A DNA stretch of 8,420 bases from Solirubrobacteraceae bacterium. Its GTDB lineage: Bacteria > Actinomycetota > Thermoleophilia > Solirubrobacterales > Solirubrobacteraceae. Below, one piece after another: positions 1-5,970 of the stretch. The translations under genes and the position numbers were made by a program. The notes beneath the pieces are model-generated. The model saw only the letters and a program-made list of their open reading frames with translations, was not told the DNA's origin and did not search any database. The stretch covers positions 1 to 8,420 of the forward strand of contig JAEMTR010000052.1 of NCBI GenBank assembly GCA_016462245.1, written 5' to 3'. Position 1 is the first letter of the stretch. Every line of letters starts with the position of its first letter.

Positions 1-872
1 GCGTCGTGCAGCGCGTTGATGCGCTCGAGCGTCGCGAGGCGCGAGAGTGCGCGCTTCTCGAGCCGCTGCGCTTCAGCGGTGCTGACGCCGAGGCGACGGC
101 CTGCCTGCGCAGTCGTGTGCGGCGACTCGCCGCTGCGACCAAAGCGAAGCTCAATCATCTGGCGCTCAGCGATCGGAAGCTCTTCGAGCGCGCGGTCGAT
201 CTGCTCTGAGACGTCGTCGTCGCCGACCTGCTCTTCAGGCGTCGGTGCGTCGCTGTCGAGCAGCTCGCCAAGGCTCGCTGAATCGTCCTCGCCAACGCGG
301 GCGTCGAGGCTCGCGGGCTTCGTATCAAGCTTGCGAAGGCGTTCAACCTCGTCCGGCTCGAAGCCGGTTTCGGCGGCGATCTCTTCCGAGGTCGGGTCGC
401 GCTCCAGCTTGGCGGCTAGATCGGCAGCCACGCGCTCAACCTTGCGCGTCTGCTGAGCAACATTTGCCGGCAAGCGTACGGTGCGGGCCGTGTTGTCAAG
501 GCCGCGCTGGATTGCTTGGCGGATCCAAAGCGTTGCGTAGGTCGAGAAGCGGAAGCCCTTGCGGTAGTCGAACTTCTCGGCTGCGCGGATCAGGCCGATC
601 ATGCCCTCCTGTACGAGGTCCGACATTCCGAGGCCGAGGCCCTGGTAGCGGCGCGCGATCGAAACGACGAGGCGCAGGTTGGAGTTGATCATCAGCTCTT
701 TGGCGCGCAGGTCACCGCGCTCGATCCGCTTGGCGAGTTCGAGCTCCTCGGTTGGGCGCAGGAGGCGGTACTGCGACGCACGCCGCAGTAGCTGATCAAC
801 GGGGTCTGCGACCGTAGTCGGCTCGCGTACCTCGTCAGGCAGTGAAGATGAGATGTTGATTGTTGATTCCAT
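1..872 (-). CDS. RNA polymerase sigma-70 family factor (primary-like, group 2 type), 3' end off the window
   Basis: The gene runs leftward and is open at the edge after 290 codons, probably only a little short of its end. The product directs RNA polymerase to promoters. It lacks a region 1.1. Visible in order are region 1.2 (about residues 22-60), region 2 (about 64-138, with NLRLVVSIARRY, DLVQEGMIGL and FSTYATLWIRQAIQ), region 3 (about 140-205) and region 4 (about 223-282, with LPIAERQMIELRFG and the final helix-turn-helix). The ATG at 872 is preceded by AGGA with an 8-nt gap and by a promoter. It is divergent at DNA-contact positions: the usual VTRERIRQIEA helix reads VSTAEAQRLEK, and region 2.4 has L where many primary factors have the first W of the WW pair. 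It is therefore probably an alternative factor rather than the housekeeping one. The family call is certain; the subgroup and regulon are not. Confidence 0.93.
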   Translation of the reverse strand, partial: MESTINISSSLPDEVREPTTVADPVDQLLRRASQYRLLRPTEELELAKRIERGDLRAKELMINSNLRLVVSIARRYQGLGLGMSDLVQEGMIGLIRAAEKFDYRKGFRFSTYATLWIRQAIQRGLDNTARTVRLPANVAQQTRKVERVAADLAAKLERDPTSEEIAAETGFEPDEVERLRKLDTKPASLDARVGEDDSASLGELLDSDAPTPEEQVGDDDVSEQIDRALEELPIAERQMIELRFGRSGESPHTTAQAGRRLGVSTAEAQRLEKRALSRLATLERINALHD

Positions 873-892
873 ATCCGATGTCCTAAGTAGGA

Positions 893-921
893 ATTGTAGC
901 GGAAAATCGTTGCGCGTGCAA
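893..921 (-). promoter_or_regulatory. Sigma-70 type promoter of the sigma factor gene
   Basis: On the minus strand, TTGCAC (921-916) and TACAAT (898-893) are separated by exactly 17 nt, close to the bacterial consensus. Transcription should start near 886, giving a leader of only about 14 nt. The AGGA ribosome site (884-881) would lie right at the 5' end of the message. This is read by eye; no start site has been mapped. Confidence 0.7.
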
Positions 922-922
922 C
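909..922. promoter_or_regulatory. Inverted repeat over the -35 box, possible operator
   Basis: GTTGC-GCGT-GCAAC is a perfect 5-bp inverted repeat with a 4-nt centre, and it covers the -35 hexamer of the sigma gene promoter. A dimeric regulator bound here would compete with RNA polymerase. The short arm length means chance is possible. Confidence 0.3.
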
Positions 923-980
923 CTCAGTAGCACTGCCCTTCGATCACGCTCTGAAACTAAGTATCACTGTGGTGGTAAAG

Positions 981-995
981 AGATCCTGAAGATCT
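981..995. other. Small inverted repeat in the intergenic region
   Basis: AGATC-CTGAA-GATCT forms a 5-bp stem with a 5-nt loop. On the minus strand it is followed by a short CTTT, so it could be a weak terminator remnant or nothing. Apart from this repeat, the sigma promoter and the GC-rich hairpin at 1093-1110, I see nothing in the 242 bp between 873 and 1114, and no plausible small gene. Confidence 0.2.
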
Positions 996-1092
996 GACAA
1001 ATCTCCTCTTCACCGCGAACTACCTACACCCTCTACGGCGAAAAGATACGTGCGGATCTCTCTGGCGCGCTAACGCTGCAACGAGGTGCCCA

Positions 1093-1110
1093 GCCGAGCC
1101 AATGGCCGGC
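1093..1110 (-). terminator. GC-rich hairpin after the pst operon, possible terminator
   Basis: The minus strand can fold GCCG-GCC-ATT-GGC-T-CGGC: seven GC pairs with one bulged T and a 3-nt loop, starting 4 nt after the TAA of the last operon gene. It lacks the U-run of a classical intrinsic terminator, which is common in high-GC actinobacteria. It may stop transcription before the sigma gene or protect the 3' end. Confidence 0.35.
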
Positions 1111-1114
1111 GCCC

Positions 1115-1624
1115 TTAGCGCGGCGGTGGTGGCGGCTGGCGCGGCGCCGCAGGAGGCTGCACCTGCGTCGGCGCGTCAGGAACGTCCAACGGCGCGGCAG
1201 TCTGCGCCGGAACTTCGGCAGACGGCGCCGTAACACCAGTAACGATTGCGCTCTGGGACTCCTGCAGCAGCTGCATCCCACACTGCCAGCAATAGACCGC
1301 GCCACGGCTATGTGGAGCGCCGCAGGCGCGGCAGCCGCCGCTAATTCCTTCGTAGTCGGCCGCGAGTAGGCGTTCGACCTCGCCGAGCTGGGCATCAGCC
1401 TGCTGTAGCTCTGCGGCGCGCCTAACTAGAACGTCGATCCGGAAGTGGTCGCGGACCGCCATCTCGTAGGTCAGACCGCCTAGATCCCAGGTCAGCTCGG
1501 CGACGACTGCAGCCAGCTCGTCGCGGCGCTGGTGCATCTCGGTGTAGGCCGGCGAGCCGACTCCAGGCTGCTGCTCTGCTGCTGTATGAGTGCCGTTCTT
1601 ACGAACTCTGTCAAGAATGCTCAT
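1115..1624 (-). CDS. Coiled-coil plus zinc-ribbon protein of unknown function
   Basis: A 169-residue protein of unknown function with no signal peptide or membrane segment, so probably cytoplasmic. Residues about 30-90 are charged and helical, likely a coiled coil (RRDELAAVVAELTWDLGG onward to GEVERLLAAD). A four-cysteine zinc ribbon follows (C98, C101, C112, C115, containing SRGAVYCWQCG). The tail is rich in Ala, Pro and Gln and ends in a proline run. It is the last gene of the operon: its ATG lies 2 nt after the TAA of the previous gene, and with no strong ribosome site of its own it is probably translationally coupled. The HSRGAVYCWQCG stretch resembles hypothetical proteins I recall from Thermoleophilia (recall, not checked). 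A role in protein-protein or nucleic-acid binding is possible but not shown. Confidence 0.8.
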   Translation of the reverse strand: MSILDRVRKNGTHTAAEQQPGVGSPAYTEMHQRRDELAAVVAELTWDLGGLTYEMAVRDHFRIDVLVRRAAELQQADAQLGEVERLLAADYEGISGGCRACGAPHSRGAVYCWQCGMQLLQESQSAIVTGVTAPSAEVPAQTAAPLDVPDAPTQVQPPAAPRQPPPPPR

Positions 1625-1626
1625 CG

Positions 1627-2232
1627 TTATCCGATCGTGTCGAAGGAGCCGCCACCAGCCGGCGCCTTGTTGTCAACTGGAGGTGGAGCGCCGCCTGTAC
1701 CGACCGTCTTCGGCAGCTTCAGCGATTCCTTCTGGTACTGCTCGGGGGAGAGGCTCTCAAGCTTTTTCAGCGATGGGTTTGCAGCCGTTGATGCCGCCGG
1801 CGTGTCGCTGGTCGTCGACTTCTTCTTCGCTGCCGTTGCCTCGGCATCAGCAGCCCCGGCGGCAGCATCGGTGGCCAGCGGAGCAGCGGTGACTGCCTGC
1901 GTCGTGCCAGCGCTGGCCGAGCCGCTGCCGGACTTACCGATCAGCACGCCAACGCCGAGCGCCAGCAGCAAGCAGGCGATCGAAGCGAGCGCCGGCATCG
2001 ATGAGCGCGTCGTAGCGCCGCCAGCGCCATCAGCAGCTTGAGCCGGGCTAACGGCCGGAGCCTGCGCCGCGGCTTCGGCGGCAAGGATCTGCTGGAAGTG
2101 GAGGTTTGCGCCGCTGCGGCGCGTGCCGCAGGAGAGGCAGTAGCGCTGGTCGGGGCTGAGCGCTGAGCCGCAGGTAGTGCAAGAGTCGCCGGGAACCCCA
2201 ACTTGCGCTGCGTTGATCTGGTCGCTAAACAT
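1627..2232 (-). CDS. Zinc-ribbon, single-TM protein with disordered tail, unknown function
   Basis: A 201-residue protein with an N-terminal four-cysteine zinc ribbon (C18, C21, C32, C35; core DQRYCLSCGTRR), an Ala-rich spacer, one membrane segment at about 79-99, and a long low-complexity Ala/Ser/Thr region. It ends in a more ordered tail with LSPEQYQKESLKLPKTVG and PPPVDNKAPAGGGS. The likely topology is zinc ribbon in the cytoplasm and tail outside, but charge evidence is weak. The ribbon is closely similar to that of the divergent gene at 7000, in sequence and in its position before a TM segment. The start at 2232 has a good GGAGAGTAGGA ribosome site inside the end of the previous gene, 6 nt upstream. 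The function is unknown. Its place in the operon suggests a membrane sensor, scaffold or partner of the transporter; that is inference only. Confidence 0.8.
   Translation of the reverse strand: MFSDQINAAQVGVPGDSCTTCGSALSPDQRYCLSCGTRRSGANLHFQQILAAEAAAQAPAVSPAQAADGAGGATTRSSMPALASIACLLLALGVGVLIGKSGSGSASAGTTQAVTAAPLATDAAAGAADAEATAAKKKSTTSDTPAASTAANPSLKKLESLSPEQYQKESLKLPKTVGTGGAPPPVDNKAPAGGGSFDTIG
2135..2151 (-). repeat. 17-bp zinc-ribbon coding repeat, copy 1 (inverted relative to 7078-7094)
   Basis: The minus strand reads GACCAGCGCTACTGCCT, identical to the plus strand at 7078-7094. Both copies encode DQRYCL of the zinc ribbon, so the pst operon is flanked by short inverted identical segments about 4.9 kb apart. 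Shared protein sequence explains most of it. The identical codons suggest common descent of the module or strongly similar codon choice. Confidence 0.6.
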
Positions 2233-2238
2233 GTTTTC

Positions 2239-2976
2239 CTACTCTCCAGTCAGTGTCGTCGGTGGTGCTACGCACTTCATGCTTCCGCCCTTTGGGTTGC
2301 CAATGAAATAGACGCGAAAGAGGTTTGGTTTCTTTGTCGGCGCTGGCTGCAGGCGCTCGATGATCGCTCGTCCGGCGGCCTTAATTGTACTGCCGCGGGA
2401 GCTGATGCAGGAGATCACAATGCGCTTCTGAACGATCTTCGAATTGTTTGTGATCACTCCACTGAGGTAAGCGCCTGAAACGTCGCTGTCGAGGGCCTCC
2501 TTGGAGATCGCCATCTTCGGCAGAGCGGTCTTGAGCGGCGTGTCGCTGATCCCAACCTTGGCCGTCGCGCTGCGCGGAATCTCCTGCGACTGAATCTGGT
2601 TGTTGACCCAGAAGCTGCGCCCCGGCTCTACGACTGCGGTGCTGATCAGCGAGGTGTCGAGCCCGGCCAGCGAGTTGTCCCAGATCTTCTTCTTCTTCTT
2701 GCCGAGCAGCTTGACTGCGATCGGCACGGCCAGCTGCGTCTTGCCGCTGTTGTTGAGATTGACGACGACAGCCGAGCCGTACTCGTCGTGCAGCACGGTC
2801 GTCGAGCTGACCTTGATCCTGGCATTCTGCTTCGTCACCTTGAGCCCCTCGACGTTGAGCAGCTTCTTCGCGTTGAGCGAGAGTCGCTGGCTCGTCTCTT
2901 GGGTCGACTCGCACGCAGAGAGCCCGCCGACCGAGGCCAGCAATGCTGCCGCTGTGATCGCCAAGCGGAAGATCAT
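2239..2976 (-). CDS. Predicted lipoprotein encoded after pstB, unknown function
   Basis: A 245-residue secreted protein. Residues 1-21 form a lipoprotein signal peptide and GGLSAC gives a lipobox with C22 as the lipidated residue, so it should be anchored outside the membrane. The mature part looks beta-rich in two halves: about 45-135 (alternating hydrophobic strands around SAVVVNLNNSGKTQLAVPIAV and VVEPGRSFWVNNQI) and about 140-245, with C190 and C235 possibly disulfide-bonded. The first half resembles Ig-like/FxLYD-type folds, but I cannot name a family. Five lysines in a row sit at 93-97. The ATG overlaps the pstB stop by 4 nt (ATGA), so translation is coupled. It occupies the place where phoU often stands. 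It could help hold or feed the non-lipidated PstS; this is inference. Confidence 0.8.
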   Translation of the reverse strand: MIFRLAITAAALLASVGGLSACESTQETSQRLSLNAKKLLNVEGLKVTKQNARIKVSSTTVLHDEYGSAVVVNLNNSGKTQLAVPIAVKLLGKKKKKIWDNSLAGLDTSLISTAVVEPGRSFWVNNQIQSQEIPRSATAKVGISDTPLKTALPKMAISKEALDSDVSGAYLSGVITNNSKIVQKRIVISCISSRGSTIKAAGRAIIERLQPAPTKKPNLFRVYFIGNPKGGSMKCVAPPTTLTGE

Positions 2977-3932
2977 CCGAAGGCGCCACCAATGTAGTCG
3001 CGCGTCCGCGCGGCCTTCGGATTGTCGAAGAGATCGTCGGTCGGGCCGTATTCAACGAGGTCACCGAGATACATGAAGGCGACGTGATCGCCGACGCGGT
3101 AGGCCTGCTGCAAGTTGTGTGTGACGATCACTATCGCCAGCTCCTTGCGCAGCTCAACGATCAGCTCTTCGATCACGTTCGTCGACTTCGGGTCGAGTGC
3201 CGAGCAGGGCTCGTCCATCAGCAGCACTTCGGGCCGCGCAGCGAGCGCCCGCGCGATGCAGAGCCTCTGCTGCTGGCCGCCGGAGAGGCGCAGAGCGGGG
3301 TGGTCGAGGTTCGAGGAAACCTCGTCGTAGAGACCGGCGCGCTGGAGCGCATCGACGACGTAGGGCTCGAGAACCTTCTTCTTCGGCCGCTTCGCTCCCT
3401 GCTCGCGCAGCGCGTAGGCGACGTTGTCGAAGACCGACATCGGGAAAGGGTTCGGCTGCTGGAAGACCATCGAAACGCGGCGACGGTGCTCTGTCACTTC
3501 GAGCGAATCAATGTCGGTGCCGTCGAGCGTAATCAACCCTTCACGCCGAGCCGTGCCGGTCAGCTCAGTCAGGCGGTTGAGCGTCCGCAGCAGCGTCGTC
3601 TTGCCGCAGCCGGAAGGCCCAATTAGCGCTAGCACTTCGCCTTGGCGGATCGGTAGCGAGACGTGCTTAACGGCGTGGTTATCGCCGTAGTAGACGCTCA
3701 GATCGGAGATCGTCATCCGCTCCGGGCCCGCGACGCCGCGCGTTGGTCGCCCGGCTGCGGCAAGGCTACGGTCGCCGGTGTTGGCGATCGCAACGGCGTC
3801 CTGTGATGGCGGCAGGGCGACAGTTGGCTGGCTGTCGAGTGTGATCCGTCGGATCGGCGGAGGCATCATCCCATTGGCAGGCTCGTCTGTAGTCCGCGCG
3901 GGGCGTGAAGTTTTTTCGTGCGGGTCGATCAT
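2973..3932 (-). CDS. pstB: Phosphate ABC transporter ATP-binding protein PstB, with N-terminal extension
   Basis: The cytoplasmic ATPase that powers phosphate import through PstC-PstA. The 319 residues include Walker A (GPSGCGKT, 105-112), the Q-loop with the PstB hallmark QQPNPFPMSVFDNV (158-171), the signature LSGGQQQR (216-223), Walker B (VLLMDEP, 236-242) and the switch histidine H272. The ABC core starts near residue 72 (MTISDLSVYYGD), so about 70 residues, rich in Pro, Arg and Thr, precede it. Most PstB proteins are about 250-260 residues. The early start is supported by GGGA 8 nt upstream and by TGATG overlap with the pstA stop. M72 is the alternative start. The family and substrate call is very secure because of the NPFPMS motif and the pstSCA neighbours. 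Confidence 0.97.
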   Translation of the reverse strand: MIDPHEKTSRPARTTDEPANGMMPPPIRRITLDSQPTVALPPSQDAVAIANTGDRSLAAAGRPTRGVAGPERMTISDLSVYYGDNHAVKHVSLPIRQGEVLALIGPSGCGKTTLLRTLNRLTELTGTARREGLITLDGTDIDSLEVTEHRRRVSMVFQQPNPFPMSVFDNVAYALREQGAKRPKKKVLEPYVVDALQRAGLYDEVSSNLDHPALRLSGGQQQRLCIARALAARPEVLLMDEPCSALDPKSTNVIEELIVELRKELAIVIVTHNLQQAYRVGDHVAFMYLGDLVEYGPTDDLFDNPKAARTRDYIGGAFG

Positions 3933-4987
3933 CAGCGTGCTCCCAGCCTCGAGGTTTCTAGTCCAGTCTTCGCGCCGCTGCGGGCGATTAGGTCAACGGC
4001 GAAGTTCAGTGCCAACACAATCAGCAGCAGTACGAAGGCGGCAGCGTAGGCCTTCTGCGGCGCGTTGCCTTCGCCTGCTGGTGAGTTGTTGTAGACGTAG
4101 CTGGTAAGCGTGGAGCCGGTTCCCTTCAGCACGTTGAGCCCGGGGACGTCGCCCTCTGGGTCAAGCGTCAGTGATGCGCCGAGCAGCACGACGATGATCG
4201 CCGTGTCACCGGCGATGCGGCCCATTCCGAGCGCTGCGCCGGTCGAGATGTTGGCCTTCACGGATGGAAGAAGCACGCGGCGAATCGTTGCGGCTTTGGT
4301 CTTTCCGAGCGCGTAGGAGGCTTCGCGAATGTGGATCGGAATCGACTGCAGGCCTTCGCGCGTCGCAGCGAAGACCATCGGCAGGGCGATCAGCGACATC
4401 ATCGCGCCGGCGGTCAGGAACGAGCGGCCGAAGACAGCGCCGCCAGCGGCGGTAAACGACATCCAACCGAAGATCCCCTGCTGGAAGAGGACGAGGCCGA
4501 AGAGCGCGATCACGATGTCGGGCGTGCCAGCGATGATCTCGATCCCCGAGTCGATCAGCCGCGCCAGCCAAGTTGGACGGCCGTATTCAACGATCCACGT
4601 GGCAGCACCGATCGCGATCGGTGTAGCGATCACGATCCCGATCAGCGTGATCAAAATCGTCCCCAGTAGCGGGTCAAGGAAGCCGCCGCTGGCCGATTGG
4701 TCAACGTCGGCCGTCGGGCTGGTGAGAACTAGTTGGGGGCGCAGGTACTGAACCCCCTTGAAGGCCATGTAGGCGAGGATTCCAATCCCGATCGCACAGA
4801 GCAGTAGCCCTGCCGCCCACATCAGCACGTAGCCGATCCGGTCGGTTAGCCGCCAAGTGCTGATCGACTCATTAACGCGCTTCTTCTTCGGTGATCTGCC
4901 TTGGCGGCCACCGCCGCCAGGTGAGCGAGGTAGCGGTAGTGGTGGAAGTGGCGGCGCTGTTCCCCCGGGGCGTGTCGGGACGCTCAT
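3932..4987 (-). CDS. pstA: Phosphate ABC transporter permease PstA
   Basis: An inner-membrane permease that pairs with PstC to form the phosphate channel. It has 351 residues. The first about 45 are an unusual Pro/Gly-rich and then basic extension (PPLPPLPLP, then SPKKKR). Six membrane segments follow at about 52-76, 105-128, 147-170, 185-208, 250-272 and 314-335. The cytoplasmic EAA loop that docks on PstB is clear (EGLQSIPIHIREASYALG, about 211-228). The region after it, GMGRIAGDTAIIVVLLG, is typical of PstA. The ATG at 4987 shares its A with the pstC stop (TAATG), and GAGGT lies 4 nt upstream. The gene ends TGATG into pstB. The Pro-rich N terminus is probably disordered and cytoplasmic, and its role is unknown. 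Confidence 0.96.
   Translation of the reverse strand: MSVPTRPGGTAPPLPPLPLPRSPGGGGRQGRSPKKKRVNESISTWRLTDRIGYVLMWAAGLLLCAIGIGILAYMAFKGVQYLRPQLVLTSPTADVDQSASGGFLDPLLGTILITLIGIVIATPIAIGAATWIVEYGRPTWLARLIDSGIEIIAGTPDIVIALFGLVLFQQGIFGWMSFTAAGGAVFGRSFLTAGAMMSLIALPMVFAATREGLQSIPIHIREASYALGKTKAATIRRVLLPSVKANISTGAALGMGRIAGDTAIIVVLLGASLTLDPEGDVPGLNVLKGTGSTLTSYVYNNSPAGEGNAPQKAYAAAFVLLLIVLALNFAVDLIARSGAKTGLETSRLGAR
4606..4623. repeat. 18-bp perfect palindrome inside pstA
   Basis: CACCGATCGCGATCGGTG reads the same on both strands and contains two GATC sites. On the coding strand it codes for part of TPIAIGA in the second membrane segment of PstA. The Ile/Ala codon preference ATC-GCG-ATC explains the centre, and a similar TGATCGCGATCA occurs in pstC near 5396. 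It may be only codon usage, or a binding or methylation site. Confidence 0.3.
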
Positions 4988-5970
4988 TACGACCTCGTTC
5001 CGTACTTCTTCAGTGGTTGCTTGGCGATCCAGCTACCGAGCGAGAGGAAGAAGGCGCCGACCAGCAGCACGAGCGCTAACGCGTAGAGGCTGGACTGCAT
5101 GGCCGGGGCGTTGATCGACTCGGCATTTTCAACGACGGTCGCGGCCATCGTACGAACCGGCTCGAAGAAGAAAACAAAACCATCGAGCGGGTTCGGCGAG
5201 AAGCCCTTCGAGCCAGCGACCATCGAGATCATGATCGCCTCGCCCAGTGCGCGGGCAGTTGCCAGCACGGCGCCAGCGATGATCGCCGGGCGGGCCGCGC
5301 GGACCGTGACGGTCCACATCGCGCGCCAACGGTTAACGCCGAGAGCAAGGGCGCCCTCTTTCCAAGCGCGTGGAATTGCGTGCAGCCCGTCGACCGTGAT
5401 CGCGATCATGATCGGCGTGATCATCACTGTCAGTACTGCGATCGCGACGCCAAGGCCGGTGCCGGAGAGCGGAATCACGAACTGCACCGAGCTCTTCTGC
5501 TCCGCGGTGATCACGCTGTTGCCGATGAAGGGGGCGAGCACGAGAATGCCGATCAGCCCGTAGATAACTGACGGGACGGCGGCGAGTAGCCGCACAACGG
5601 GGACGATCACGCGGCGGATCCGTTCGGGGGCAAACTCGACGATAAAGATCGCCGACAGAAGCGAGAAGATCAGGCCAAAGAAGGTGGCAAAGAAAGTCGT
5701 GAGGAGAGTCGCGTAAATCAGCGGCCAGGCGCCGAGCTCGTAGTCGGCGGCGCTTGGGTTGAGGCCCGAGTTGACCATCGCATCGAACTGCTGGTCAACG
5801 ACTCCCTTAGAGGAGAACCACGAAAGCCCGTTGTTGGCAAAGGAAGGCCACGCCTTGATCGCGATAAACACGAGCATGAAGACGATTACGGCCAGCACAG
5901 AACAGGCAAGCGCGCCGAGCAACAGCCCGGCGCGCCTGTCCGTCCACGGCTCTTTGAGCCGGTGCAGCAC
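4987..5970 (-). CDS. pstC: Phosphate ABC transporter permease PstC, GTG start
   Basis: The second membrane permease of the phosphate importer, 327 residues from the chosen start. Six membrane segments lie at about 15-39, 83-112, 123-148, 168-191, 227-250 and 292-314, with a large outer loop between the first two. The EAA loop is clear (DGLHAIPRAWKEGALALGVN, 194-213). PstC signatures include AVPSVIYGLIG and ARALGEAIMISMVAG. I place the start at the GTG at 5970, which overlaps the pstS stop by one base (TAGTG), matching the TAATG and TGATG junctions downstream. A longer reading from the GTG at 6033 would add 21 residues (DSGFSRSRED and so on) lying wholly over pstS and is less likely. There is no clear ribosome site before the GTG, so coupling to pstS translation is expected. 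Confidence 0.95.
   Translation of the reverse strand: MLHRLKEPWTDRRAGLLLGALACSVLAVIVFMLVFIAIKAWPSFANNGLSWFSSKGVVDQQFDAMVNSGLNPSAADYELGAWPLIYATLLTTFFATFFGLIFSLLSAIFIVEFAPERIRRVIVPVVRLLAAVPSVIYGLIGILVLAPFIGNSVITAEQKSSVQFVIPLSGTGLGVAIAVLTVMITPIMIAITVDGLHAIPRAWKEGALALGVNRWRAMWTVTVRAARPAIIAGAVLATARALGEAIMISMVAGSKGFSPNPLDGFVFFFEPVRTMAATVVENAESINAPAMQSSLYALALVLLVGAFFLSLGSWIAKQPLKKYGTRS

Noticed and set aside
16..456. Plus-strand open frame near the left end
   Set aside because: It is antisense to the sigma factor, which shows conserved regions 2 and 4.
1532..2041. Plus-strand open frame of 169 codons, apparently hydrophobic
   Set aside because: It is antisense to the two zinc-ribbon genes. Its Ala/Ser/Val content mirrors the low-complexity region, and it has no ribosome site.
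2686..2700. Five tandem CTT (AAG on the coding strand) triplets
   Set aside because: They simply encode the five lysines 93-97 of the lipoprotein; too short to call a phase-variable tract.
2381..3064. Minus-strand open frame of 227 codons overlapping the lipoprotein gene
   Set aside because: It is in a different frame from the lipoprotein, rich in Arg, Gln and Asp with no fold; the other frame has a signal peptide, a lipobox and the ATGA overlap.
3084..3626. Plus-strand open frame of 180 codons
   Set aside because: It lies antisense inside pstB, whose motifs are unmistakable; long shadows are expected in GC-rich DNA.
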